Source: Microbacterium sp. 1.5R
Lineage (GTDB): Bacteria; Actinomycetota; Actinomycetes; Actinomycetales; Microbacteriaceae
DNA length: 64,000 nt
Reading direction: 5' to 3'
NCBI RefSeq assembly: GCF_001889265.1
Contig: NZ_CP018151.1
Span: 1,488,001 to 1,552,000 of the forward strand
This document shows, piece by piece, positions 17,017-24,386 of this stretch (its first letter is position 1; each line of letters starts with the position of its first letter). Position numbers and translations under genes: made by a program. The notes under the pieces are model-generated. The model searched no databases, was not told where the DNA came from, and was given only the letters and a program-made list of their open reading frames with translations.

Positions 17017-17883
17017 TCAGTCCAGCACGCGACAGTGGGTGGTGAGCTCGCCGATGCCGTCGATGCCGACCGTCACCGTCGAACGATCCCGGAGGAAGAT
17101 CTGGGGGTCTCGAGAGTATCCGGCACCGCCGGGGCTCCCGGTGGAGATCAGAGTGCCGGGAAGCAGCGTCAGGGACTGCGAGAGATGCGCGATGAGCTTC
17201 GCGACCGACCGCACCATCTGATCCGTGCTCGCGTCCTGGACGGTCTGGCCGTCCACGATCGCCCAGATGTGCAGGTCCTGCGGGTCGGCGACCTCGTCGG
17301 CCGTGACGGTGAAGGGACCGGTCGGGGTGAAGCCGTCGAACGACTTGCACCGTGACCACTGCGCTTCAGAGAACTGGACGTTCCGCGCCGTGATGTCGTT
17401 CACGACGGTGTAGCCCCAGACGTGCGAGAGCGCGTCGGCCTCTGCGACATCCTTCGCCGGGGTGCCGATCAGCACACCGAGCTCCGCCTCGTAGTCCACA
17501 GCCTCGCTCAGCGAACGCGGCCACGATGTCGTCTGCTCGTGGCCTGTCAGCGAGTTCGGCCACAGGGTGAACACGGTCGGAGCGGCGTCGGTCTTCAGAC
17601 CGAGCTCGCTCGAGTGAGCCGCGTAGTTGAGGCCGACCGCGAGGACCGCCGGGGGAGCGATGACCGCTGAGGCGAAGCTCCACCCGTCGAGCGGGTGCCG
17701 CGGGGCATCGCCGTCGAGGGCCGAGCGAAGAGCGGTGAGCGTCTGCTCGCCCCCTTCGATCAGCTGCTGAAGCGTCGCAGGGGGGTCGGGAAGGAGATCG
17801 GAGACGAGGATGGCATCGGCACCCTCCACCACTGCGAGATGCGCAGCGGGAGAGTCGGCACGACGCAGATGAGCGAACCGCAT
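17017..17883 (-). CDS. Fumarylacetoacetate hydrolase-family protein
   Basis: A 288-residue member of the FAH superfamily (hydrolases, decarboxylases and isomerases of 2-oxo acids in aromatic and sugar degradation). The C-terminal catalytic core has VGLNYAAHSSELG, the metal-binding VDYEAELGVLIG and GYTVVNDITARNVQ, and ends STGSPGGAGYSRDP, where many relatives have GTP.GVG. The substrate cannot be told; no aromatic-degradation cluster surrounds it. The ATG is 6 nt after a TAGCGT box. Divergent from prsW. Confidence 0.88.
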   Translation of the reverse strand: MRFAHLRRADSPAAHLAVVEGADAILVSDLLPDPPATLQQLIEGGEQTLTALRSALDGDAPRHPLDGWSFASAVIAPPAVLAVGLNYAAHSSELGLKTDAAPTVFTLWPNSLTGHEQTTSWPRSLSEAVDYEAELGVLIGTPAKDVAEADALSHVWGYTVVNDITARNVQFSEAQWSRCKSFDGFTPTGPFTVTADEVADPQDLHIWAIVDGQTVQDASTDQMVRSVAKLIAHLSQSLTLLPGTLISTGSPGGAGYSRDPQIFLRDRSTVTVGIDGIGELTTHCRVLD

Positions 17884-17889
17884 GCTCCT

Positions 17890-17895
17890 ACGCTA
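17890..17895 (-). promoter_or_regulatory. -10 box of the FAH-family gene (leaderless)
   Basis: TAGCGT on the minus strand, 6 nt before ATG 17883. Confidence 0.5.
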
Positions 17896-17959
17896 TCCGC
17901 TGCTCGGCTCGATTGCCTGGAGGAAGTCGCCAGACCCGGGCGAAGTTGGTTGTTCGCCA

Positions 17960-17965
17960 TATGCT
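17960..17965 (+). promoter_or_regulatory. -10 box of the prsW-like gene (leaderless)
   Basis: TATGCT followed by 6 nt and ATG 17972; this fixes the start among several in-frame candidates. Confidence 0.5.
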
Positions 17966-17971
17966 TTGGCT

Positions 17972-19312
17972 ATGAGTTCCGGAGGACCGTCCCAGCCATC
18001 GCCGTACACGCCGCCGCCCGCGCAGCAACAGCCGCCGACGTATCCCCAGCAGCCGCCGACGTATCCCCAGCAGTATGCTGCGCAGCCCCCGCAGTATTCG
18101 GCGCAGCAGTACGCGCAGTCGAACTACGCCCCGCCGCAGTTCTCCCAGCGTCCTCAGTACGCCTCGGTCCTCGCTCAGCCGACCCCGTATTCGCCTCCCG
18201 CTCCGGCCGCACCCTCGCCTGCCCCCGGTCTTCCTGCCCTGCCGGCGGCACGCCGAGGCGGACGCGTCGCGCTGTTCGCGCTGTTCGGCTTCCTCGGTCT
18301 GCTGATGCTCGGGCTCATCGCCTACTTCGGTCTGTTCCTGGGTCCGCTCGCATCGATCATCGGCCTCGTCCTCGCGCTCGTCCCGCTCGCCATCGTCTTC
18401 TTCGTCGTCCGTATGATCGACCGGTGGGAACCCGAGCCCAAGTCGCTGGTGTTCTTCGCGATCGCCTGGGGTGCGATCGCCGCCGTGGGACTCACGCTCC
18501 TCGTCGACCTCGGGCTGACCGCGCTCCTGGGGTTCCGGGGAGAAGTGGCGGGCGCCGTCATCCAGGCGCCGATCGTCGAGGAGTTCTGGAAGGGTTTCGG
18601 AGTCTTCCTGATCTTCCTCATCGCGCGTCGCTCGTTCGACGGACCGGTCGACGGGGTCGTCTACGGGGCGCTGGTCGGTGCCGGCTTCGCGTTCACCGAG
18701 AACATCCAGTACTTCGCGATCAGCCTCATCGAGGGCGGCGGCGAGCAGCTGACGGTGACCTTCATCCTCCGGGCGATCATGTCGCCCTTCGCCCACGCGA
18801 TGTTCACATCGCTGACGGGTCTCGCCATCGGCCTGGCCGCTCGACGGCATGCGTCGACAGGGGCCGCACTCGGGTTCGGTCTGCTCGGGATGCTGGGGGC
18901 GATGGTGCTCCACGGCCTGTGGAACGGATCGTCCTTCGCGAACTTCTTCCTCCTCTACTTCGTCCTCCAGGTGCCGCTGTTCGTAGGGTTCATCGTGGGG
19001 ATCATCGCGTTGAGGCGCGAGGAGTCTCGCCTCACGAAGGCCCGTCTGGGCGATTACGCGGCCGCCGGGTGGTTCACCCCCGAGGAGGTCACGATGCTCG
19101 CGACTCCCGCCGGGCGCAAGACCGGCCTGGCATGGGCGTCGCAGCTTCGGGGCGATCGGCGTCCGCTGATGCGCGAGTTCATCAAGGACGCCACCATGCT
19201 GGCATCCGTCCGTCAGCGCGCGATAACGGGGCGCGACCCTATGGCACCGGCGGACGAGCAGGCGCTGCTCGCCCGAACCCGCGCCACTCGGGCTGCTCTG
19301 CTGGCCTACTGA
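17972..19312 (+). CDS. PrsW-family intramembrane metalloprotease
   Basis: A 446-residue membrane protein. Residues 1-90 are a disordered Pro/Gln/Tyr/Ala-rich cytoplasmic tail with a tandem PPTYPQQ repeat. About eight helices follow. The PrsW/CPBP-type active-site motifs are visible: EEFWK (Glu203, Glu204, Lys207), FAFTENIQY, SPFAHAMFTS (His) and HGLWNGS (His). In Bacillus PrsW cleaves the anti-sigma factor RsiW; the target here is unknown and no sigma/anti-sigma pair is near. A hydrophilic ~90-residue C-terminal part follows the last helix. The next gene starts 12 nt after its stop. Confidence 0.87.
   Translation: MSSGGPSQPSPYTPPPAQQQPPTYPQQPPTYPQQYAAQPPQYSAQQYAQSNYAPPQFSQRPQYASVLAQPTPYSPPAPAAPSPAPGLPALPAARRGGRVALFALFGFLGLLMLGLIAYFGLFLGPLASIIGLVLALVPLAIVFFVVRMIDRWEPEPKSLVFFAIAWGAIAAVGLTLLVDLGLTALLGFRGEVAGAVIQAPIVEEFWKGFGVFLIFLIARRSFDGPVDGVVYGALVGAGFAFTENIQYFAISLIEGGGEQLTVTFILRAIMSPFAHAMFTSLTGLAIGLAARRHASTGAALGFGLLGMLGAMVLHGLWNGSSFANFFLLYFVLQVPLFVGFIVGIIALRREESRLTKARLGDYAAAGWFTPEEVTMLATPAGRKTGLAWASQLRGDRRPLMREFIKDATMLASVRQRAITGRDPMAPADEQALLARTRATRAALLAY
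18032..18073 (+). repeat. 21-nt perfect tandem repeat in the prsW-like gene
   Basis: Two adjacent identical 21-nt copies (18032-18052 and 18053-18073) encode two PPTYPQQ units in the disordered tail. A tract that could expand or contract in frame. Confidence 0.85.
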
Positions 19313-19324
19313 GACCCGCTGATC

Positions 19325-20019
19325 ATGGCCCTCTTCATCCTCGTGCACGGAGCAGGAGACACGGGGTGGTCATGGCATCGGCTCGCCGCCGTCCTGCGGG
19401 AGCGCGGACATGAGGTGATCGCACCCGACCTGCCGGGCGATGACGAGTCACTCACTCTCACCGATTACGCGGATGCCGTCGTGGCCGCGGCAGACGCGAG
19501 ACGGGGCGGTGTCGTGGTCGGCCATTCGTTCGGGGGATTCACCGCAGCGATCGTCGCTGAGAGATTGGCGGCGGACGTGCTCGTGATGCTGGCGGCGATG
19601 ATTCCCGACCCCGGGGAGCGTCCGGACGAGTGGTGGTCCAACACCGGATTCGAGGATGCCGTGGCGGCGCAGGCAGCCCGCGACGGAGGCCTCACCGGCA
19701 ACGATGATCCGCACATCGGCTTCTATCACGACGTGCCGCGAGCGCTCGCCGACGAGGCGATCGGTCGGGAGAGAGCACATCCGTCGGTCGCATCAATGGC
19801 CGTCCCGTGGCCGCTCACGGCCTGGCCCTCTGTTCCCACTCGGTTCGTCGTCTGCACGGAGGACAGATTCTTCCCGCCCGCATTCCTTCGCGACCTCGCC
19901 CGGAAGCGCCTGGCATCGTCGCCGACGAGATCGAGGGGAGTCACTGTGTCGCCCTCAGCCGGCCCGAAGAGCTCGCATCGATGCTGATCGCCTACGCGCA
20001 GGAGCAGCAAGCGTCATGA
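19325..20019 (+). pseudogene. Alpha/beta hydrolase, frameshifted near the 3' end
   Basis: The first part (19325-19912) encodes an alpha/beta hydrolase of the salicylate-esterase/EstA-like type: FILVHGAGDTGWSWHRL oxyanion region, nucleophile in GHSFGG, acid in CTEDRFFPP. After RKRL the frame changes to a meaningless tail that stops at 19987. One frame over, the expected ending continues: GIVADEIEGSHCVALSRPEE, holding the catalytic His (SHCVALSRP), to a stop at 20019. Adding one G in the run at 19912-19913 (CTGGCATC to CTGGGCATC) restores a 231-residue protein. As read, the enzyme loses its His and would be inactive. A sequencing error or a recent mutation are both possible. Confidence 0.85.
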
Positions 20020-20051
20020 TGCTCGAGCCGTCAAGCAGGTTCCATACCAAG

Positions 20052-20102
20052 ACTCAGCGCCCGGTGCTGCGGCGATGCCTGCATGTCTACCGGGCGCTGA
20101 GT
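20052..20102. terminator. 14-bp perfect hairpin after the hydrolase gene
   Basis: ACTCAGCGCCCGGT and its exact complement flank a 23-nt loop. It lies 32 nt after the hydrolase stop, without a T-tract. The long loop is unusual for a terminator; a processed RNA end or protein site is also possible. Confidence 0.45.
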
Positions 20103-20238
20103 TGATCTGTAAACAGGGTGCACCCGGTGTGCGCGGGTGTCAAGGGCTTAGGGGCAGTCGACGGGCGGCATCGCCGTTTCGCCCTCAGCGGAGCGATCGC
20201 GTTGACCCGCGCCGGGCGACTCGGGTTTGATGGAGGAC

Positions 20239-20607
20239 ATGACTGATCGCACAAAGCCTGAGTTCGACGCCCCCACCGGACCCGCCCCCGCGGAGCTCGT
20301 GATCCGCGACATCATCGAGGGAGACGGAGCCGAGGCCAAGCCCGGCGACACGGTCACCGTGCACTACGCCGGTGTCGAGTTCGAATCGGGCGAGGAGTTC
20401 GACTCGTCGTGGGGTCGCGGCGAGACCATCCAGTTCCCGCTTCGCGGCCTGATCCAGGGGTGGCAGGACGGCATCCCGGGCATGAAGGAAGGCGGACGGC
20501 GCGAGCTCGTCATCCCGCCGCACCTCGCATACGGCCCGGTCGGAGGAGGCCACTTCCTCTCGGGCAAGACCCTCATCTTCATCATCGATCTCGTCGCCGT
20601 CGGCTGA
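20239..20607 (+). CDS. FKBP-type peptidyl-prolyl cis-trans isomerase
   Basis: A 122-residue single-domain FKBP that catalyses prolyl isomerisation in protein folding. Typical core: GDTVTVHYAGVEFESGEEFDSS, read as VHYAG and FDSS, then IQGWQDGIPGMKEGGRREL, PHLAYGPVG and LIFIIDLVAVG. No signal peptide, so probably cytoplasmic. The ATG at 20239 has GGAGG at 20232-20236, a short spacing; an ATG three codons upstream (20230) is the alternative. The gene stands alone and ends with an intrinsic terminator. Confidence 0.92.
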   Translation: MTDRTKPEFDAPTGPAPAELVIRDIIEGDGAEAKPGDTVTVHYAGVEFESGEEFDSSWGRGETIQFPLRGLIQGWQDGIPGMKEGGRRELVIPPHLAYGPVGGGHFLSGKTLIFIIDLVAVG

Positions 20608-20622
20608 CCCGATCGACGCCGG

Positions 20623-20657
20623 AAGGCGCCGGGCCCACTGCGGGCTCGGCGCCTTTT
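20623..20657 (+). terminator. Intrinsic terminator after the FKBP gene
   Basis: A 14-bp stem (AAGGCGCCGGGCCC with GGGCTCGGCGCCTT, one G-T pair), 5-nt loop, followed by TTTT. It starts 15 nt after the stop. Confidence 0.85.
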
Positions 20658-20690
20658 CGTCGCCCGAGGAAATATCCGCATTCAGGGGAA

Positions 20691-20708
20691 TACATGCATG
20701 TGCATGTA
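20691..20708. promoter_or_regulatory. Perfect palindrome upstream of yceI, candidate operator
   Basis: TACATGCA-TG-TGCATGTA, an 18-bp perfect inverted repeat in an AT-richer patch, 80 nt before the YceI start. The form (8-bp arms, 2-nt centre) fits MarR-family sites, and MarR control of yceI genes is known; the regulator is not in the window. Confidence 0.5.
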
Positions 20709-20788
20709 AGTTGTTACGCGTGACGCCGTGAACACGGCCCCTCATCCGTTGCCGCACACATGCGGCTGATGTCTCCAGAGGAGAAACC

Positions 20789-21343
20789 ATGACCAGCATC
20801 GACATTCCCGGCTACCGTCCCGGCACCTGGGTGCTCGACCCGTCGCACAGCGAGGTCACGTTCAGCGTGCGCCACATGATGATCTCGAAGGTGCGCGGCA
20901 CGTTCGGCGTCAAGAGCGCGACGCTGATCGCTCCCGAGAACCCGCTCGAGGCCCGCGTCGAGGCGAGCGTCGACGTCACCTCGATCGACACCAAGGACGA
21001 GGGGCGCGACACGCACCTGCGCTCCGGCGACTTCTTCGACACCGAGAACTTCCCCACGATGGAGTTCGTGTCGACGGGTGCGCGCGCCGAGGACGGCGAG
21101 CTCTTCGTCGACGGCGACCTGACGATCCGCGGCATCACCAAGCCCGTCAGCTTCGAGCTCGACTTCGGTGGCTTCGGCTCCGACCCGTGGGGCAACTACA
21201 AGGCCGGCGCATCGGCCAAGACGGTCATCAACCGCGAGGACTTCGGCCTGACGTGGAACGCCGCGCTCGAGACCGGCGGCGTGCTCGTCGGCAAGGACGT
21301 CACGATCAGCCTCGACCTGCAGGGCGCTCTGCAGCAGGACTGA
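20789..21343 (+). CDS. YceI-family lipocalin-like protein
   Basis: A 184-residue YceI protein: an antiparallel beta-barrel that binds long-chain isoprenoids or similar lipids. Typical segments are WVLDPSHSEVTFSVRHMM at the start, VTSIDTKDEGRDTHLRSGDFFD in the middle (read as DTHLRSGDFFD) and LTIRGITKPVSFE. No signal peptide, unlike E. coli YceI, so probably cytoplasmic, as in many actinobacterial copies. A strong AGGAG precedes the ATG. A long palindrome upstream suggests control by a dimeric repressor. Confidence 0.92.
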   Translation: MTSIDIPGYRPGTWVLDPSHSEVTFSVRHMMISKVRGTFGVKSATLIAPENPLEARVEASVDVTSIDTKDEGRDTHLRSGDFFDTENFPTMEFVSTGARAEDGELFVDGDLTIRGITKPVSFELDFGGFGSDPWGNYKAGASAKTVINREDFGLTWNAALETGGVLVGKDVTISLDLQGALQQD

Positions 21344-21355
21344 TCACCTGATCTC

Positions 21356-21388
21356 GAGAACCCCGGGCCCTCAGGGCTCGGGGTTCTC
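21356..21388 (+). terminator. Terminator of yceI overlapping the MFS gene end
   Basis: A 15-bp stem (GAGAACCCCGGGCCC with GGGCTCGGGGTTCTC, one G-T pair) with a 3-nt loop, 13 nt after the YceI stop. The loop TCA is exactly the stop codon of the convergent MFS gene, whose last codons form the right arm. Confidence 0.8.
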
Positions 21389-22663
21389 TGCGTCGTAGCC
21401 GCGGAATCCCGGGCTGCGCCGTGCGAGCAGGGCGACCAGGGTGATCACCAGCAATCCGCCCAGCAGCGGCGGGAACCACAGGGTCGTGAGGGTCGCGAGC
21501 GTGCCCGCGTAGAGGGCGCCGATCCGGGGGCCGCCGGCGACCACGATGATGAAGACCCCCTGCAGTCGACCGCGCATGGTGTCGGGCACGGCCGCCTGCA
21601 TCATCGTGTTGCGATAGATCGAGCTGATGTTGTCGGATGCGCCGGAGAGCGCGAGCGCGATGCACGAGGCGATGATCAGCCCGACGTTCGGCGTCGCCTC
21701 GGTCGCCCCGGCAGAGACGGCTCCGATGACCAGGACCACGCCGAAGAGCAGGATGGACGCGCCATAGGCCTCGACCGCGCGCTCGATGCCGCGTCCGTGC
21801 CAGCGGTACTGCACGACCCGACCGGAGAAGAGGCTCGATGCGAATGTGCCCGCGGCGACGGCTGCGGTGAGGATGCCGGTGGTCACCGCTCCGCCGCCCA
21901 GCAGAAGGGTGCCGAGTGCAGGGAAGAGCACGAGGGGCTGCCCGAATGTCATGGCGATGATGTCGACCACGTACTGCATCCGGATGTTGTTCGCGCGGCG
22001 CAGGAACCTCCACCCGTCCACGAGCGATGCGAACCCCGGCCGCACGATGTCCCCTTCCGGCCGCAGCGGAGGGAGACTCCACAGGCCGAGGAACATCGAC
22101 AGCATCAGGATGACGTCGAGTGTGTAAGTCCACCCGTAGCCTGTCAGCGCGACGAGTATGCCGGCTACCGCGGGGCCGGCCATCACGGTGAGGCCGAACG
22201 CCACTCCGTTGAGCGCGGACGCGGCGGCCAGCTTGTCGCGGGGGATGAGCCGTGGCACGATCGCGGTCCGGGTGGCCATGCCGACCGAGTTCGCGGCGGA
22301 GTTGACGATGCTCAGCACGTAGAGCCACCAGATCGTCTCCGCACCGGTCCAGGTGAGCGCGGCGAGCAACGCGGTCGAGGCGAAGGTCACCGTGGCCGCG
22401 ACCAACGCCACGCGGCGGCGGTCGAACGCGTCCGCGAGCATCCCGCCGTAGAGGCCGGCGAGGATCATGGGGACGAGTCCGGCGACCGCGATCATCGATA
22501 CCGCGAAGGTGCTTCCGGTGAGCGCGAAGACGTGCAGCATCACCGTGACGATCGTCAGCTGCCCGCCGATCCCCGCGAGCACCGAGCCGATCCACATGCG
22601 TGCGAATGCAGGGCTGGCCCGCAGGGGGCTGAGATCGATCAGATGGCTGCGTGCAGCGCTCAC
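21371..22663 (-). CDS. MFS transporter, drug/siderophore exporter type
   Basis: A 430-residue major facilitator with about 12 membrane helices. The N-terminal domain has the cytoplasmic loop [13 protein letters not shown] (motif A variant) and [18 protein letters not shown] before helix 1, as in the EntS/MFS_3 group of exporters. The substrate cannot be deduced. The frame starts at GTG 22663; no ideal ribosome binding site or leaderless box supports it, so the N-terminus may be slightly shorter. The stop lies inside the loop of the yceI terminator. Upstream on the other strand is rpsO. Confidence 0.87.
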   Translation of the reverse strand: MSAARSHLIDLSPLRASPAFARMWIGSVLAGIGGQLTIVTVMLHVFALTGSTFAVSMIAVAGLVPMILAGLYGGMLADAFDRRRVALVAATVTFASTALLAALTWTGAETIWWLYVLSIVNSAANSVGMATRTAIVPRLIPRDKLAAASALNGVAFGLTVMAGPAVAGILVALTGYGWTYTLDVILMLSMFLGLWSLPPLRPEGDIVRPGFASLVDGWRFLRRANNIRMQYVVDIIAMTFGQPLVLFPALGTLLLGGGAVTTGILTAAVAAGTFASSLFSGRVVQYRWHGRGIERAVEAYGASILLFGVVLVIGAVSAGATEATPNVGLIIASCIALALSGASDNISSIYRNTMMQAAVPDTMRGRLQGVFIIVVAGGPRIGALYAGTLATLTTLWFPPLLGGLLVITLVALLARRSPGFRGYDAENPEP

Positions 22664-22751
22664 GCCGCGTATCCGTCATGCATGATTCGAGAGTATCCGA
22701 GGTGCCGTCGGGCGGGCGTGGGCACGGTCACCCAGCGGCATCGAGTCCTGG

Positions 22752-22757
22752 TAGACT
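22752..22757 (+). promoter_or_regulatory. -10 box of rpsO
   Basis: TAGACT within CTGGTAGACTCTT. The transcript would start near 22764 and carry an ~85-nt leader before rpsO. S15 represses its own translation through such leaders in several bacteria; I cannot fold this one with certainty. Confidence 0.5.
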
Positions 22758-22848
22758 CTTCAGGTTGCCGTTTGATCGGCCGCGGATAAAGAGAGCTCAC
22801 GCATCAGGCGTCGGGCACCGCGCAACAAGCAGAGAGGGGATCGAATCT

Positions 22849-23118
22849 ATGGCACTGGAAGCAGACGTCAAGAAGGCGATCATCGAAGAGTACGCGACGC
22901 ACCCCGGTGACACCGGATCCCCCGAGGTGCAGGCCGCGATGCTGACGCAGCGCATCAAGGACCTCACGGAGCACCTGAAGGAGCACAAGCACGACCACCA
23001 CTCGCGTCGTGGCCTGTTCCTGCTCGTGGGTCAGCGCCGTCGTCTGCTCGGCTACCTCCAGAGCGTCGACATCGAGCGTTACCGCTCGCTGATCGCACGC
23101 CTGGGTCTCCGCCGATAA
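22849..23118 (+). CDS. rpsO: 30S ribosomal protein S15
   Basis: An 89-residue primary 16S-rRNA-binding protein of the 30S platform. Clear family segments: [35 protein letters not shown] (each part conserved), RRRLLGYL and [12 protein letters not shown] at the end. The start at 22849 gives the exact normal length; GAGAGGGG precedes it. It normally sits between ribF and pnp; here ribF is 16.7 kb upstream and pnp 17.1 kb downstream, with a terminator right after rpsO, so it is transcribed alone. Confidence 0.98.
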   Translation: MALEADVKKAIIEEYATHPGDTGSPEVQAAMLTQRIKDLTEHLKEHKHDHHSRRGLFLLVGQRRRLLGYLQSVDIERYRSLIARLGLRR

Positions 23119-23159
23119 CGCGGAGCGAGCCAGCGTACAATCGCGCAGAACATTCTTGA

Positions 23160-23189
23160 GAAGGCCGCCCCAGGTGTGGGGCGGCCTTC
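23160..23189. terminator. Terminator shared by rpsO and the convergent oxygenase
   Basis: A 12-bp stem (GAAGGCCGCCCC with GGGGCGGCCTTC) and a 6-nt loop, 41 nt after rpsO. The oxygenase stop codon begins at 23191, just beyond it. Confidence 0.85.
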
Positions 23190-23190
23190 G

Positions 23191-24231
23191 TCATGTTCGG
23201 GGGGAGGCGTGCGGCGCCTCCCCGGGGCAGGCGTTCGTGCCGACCAGGTCGGGGTGGTGGATCGCAGCCACGTCGGGGTGCGCACGCAGTCGCGACTTCA
23301 TGGCGTTCTCGCCATAGGTGGCATGGATGGGGTTGCTCGGGTCCTCGGTGATGCCGGTCGCCGCCGCGGCGAGATCTGCGGGAAGCTCGAGAAGCGGCAG
23401 CTGCTGATCGAGCGCGGGGTTGAAGAAGAACGGGATGGAGATGCGCTCTTCGGGTGCCCGAGGGGAGATGACGCGGTGGTTGGTCGCCTTGAGGTAGCCG
23501 CCGGTCGCGTACTCCAGCAGCTCGCCGATGTTGACGACGAACGCGCCCGGGACGGACGGGGCTGACACCCACTCGCCGTCTCGTTCGACCTGCAGGCCGC
23601 CCTTGCCGGGCTCGACCCAGAGCAGGGTCAGCACTCCGGAGTCCTTATGCGCTCCGACGCCCTGCTGCGGCTCGGGTTCGTGGGTGCCGGGGTAGCGGAC
23701 GATCTTGATCAGCGTCGACGGATCACGGAAGGGCTCGTCGAAGTACGACTCGTCCGCCCCGAGCGTGACGGCCCAGGCGCGCAGGAGCTTGCGGGCGACC
23801 TCGGTCAGCGTGTCGTGCCACTCGGTGATCACCGCTTTGAGCTCGGGCTGTGCGGAGGGCCACAGATTCGGGCCGACGAGTCGATTGAAGGCCGGACCGC
23901 CCTCGACAGGCTCGCGCTCGGGGCCGATGTCGATCTGCTCGCGCCAATCGACCTTGCCCTGCGTCCGCTCGCCGCCGACCCGCGTGTACCCGCGGAAATG
24001 AGGACTCTTGACGTTCTCGATCGCGAGCTTCTCGTCGTCGGGCAGCGCGAAGAAATCGAGCGCGGCGCGGTGCAGCCTCGCCTCCAGTTCGGGCGAGATG
24101 CCTGTGCCGGTGAGATAGAAGAAGCCCACGTCGTGCGTGGCCGCGCGAAGGTCGTCGCGGAACCGAGCAGCGGCTTCGGGACCGGCATCGAGCTGGGACA
24201 GGTCGAGGATGGGAAGCGAGAGATCAGCCAT
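23191..24231 (-). CDS. Isopenicillin N synthase-family 2OG-Fe(II) oxygenase
   Basis: A 346-residue non-haem iron dioxygenase. The N-terminal DIOX_N region (LPILDLSQL, VGFFYLTGTGI) precedes the jelly-roll core with Fe ligands GAHKDSG (HxD) and NHRVISP (His), and the 2-oxoglutarate-binding RISIPFF (RxS). Family members act on small metabolites; bacterial housekeeping-type copies mostly have unknown substrates. The C-terminal ~40 residues are extended and polar. The ATG is 6 nt after a TACGCT box. Divergent from efeU but without visible shared control. Confidence 0.9.
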   Translation of the reverse strand: MADLSLPILDLSQLDAGPEAAARFRDDLRAATHDVGFFYLTGTGISPELEARLHRAALDFFALPDDEKLAIENVKSPHFRGYTRVGGERTQGKVDWREQIDIGPEREPVEGGPAFNRLVGPNLWPSAQPELKAVITEWHDTLTEVARKLLRAWAVTLGADESYFDEPFRDPSTLIKIVRYPGTHEPEPQQGVGAHKDSGVLTLLWVEPGKGGLQVERDGEWVSAPSVPGAFVVNIGELLEYATGGYLKATNHRVISPRAPEERISIPFFFNPALDQQLPLLELPADLAAAATGITEDPSNPIHATYGENAMKSRLRAHPDVAAIHHPDLVGTNACPGEAPHASPRT

Positions 24232-24237
24232 TCACCG

Positions 24238-24243
24238 AGCGTA
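24238..24243 (-). promoter_or_regulatory. -10 box of the oxygenase gene (leaderless)
   Basis: TACGCT on the minus strand, 6 nt before ATG 24231. Confidence 0.5.
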
Positions 24244-24330
24244 GATCGGGTCTGGGCGAGTGCGGTTCAGTGTTGCGCCGAATTACCGAGAGGCGATCGC
24301 GTGCGTGCGAGGCCCGAGCGGAAGGGGTGC

Positions 24331-24336
24331 TAATGT
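24331..24336 (+). promoter_or_regulatory. -10 box of the efeUOB operon
   Basis: TAATGT; transcription would start near 24343, at the edge of the iron-box palindrome, leaving a ~44-nt leader. Confidence 0.45.
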
Positions 24337-24343
24337 CTCTGAA

Positions 24344-24359
24344 GTAAGGGATGCCTTAC
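24344..24359. promoter_or_regulatory. Candidate iron box (DtxR/IdeR type) before efeU
   Basis: Inverted repeat GTAAGG-GATG-CCTTAC followed by CT, overlapping the predicted transcription start of the iron uptake operon. The AGG/CCT-containing arms resemble DtxR sites, though not the full 19-bp consensus. Position and operon function make iron-dependent repression likely. Confidence 0.55.
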
Positions 24360-24386
24360 CTCAGTCTTTCCCAGAGAGTTCCCTCC

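Noticed and set aside
20020..20238. tRNA gene in the hydrolase-FKBP gap
   Set aside because: The hairpin there has no anticodon arm, T-loop motif or CCA-like end; it is a single stem-loop.
24351..24386. EfeU start at 24351
   Set aside because: These codons overlap the iron-box palindrome and predicted transcript start; family proteins begin at the helix coded from 24387.
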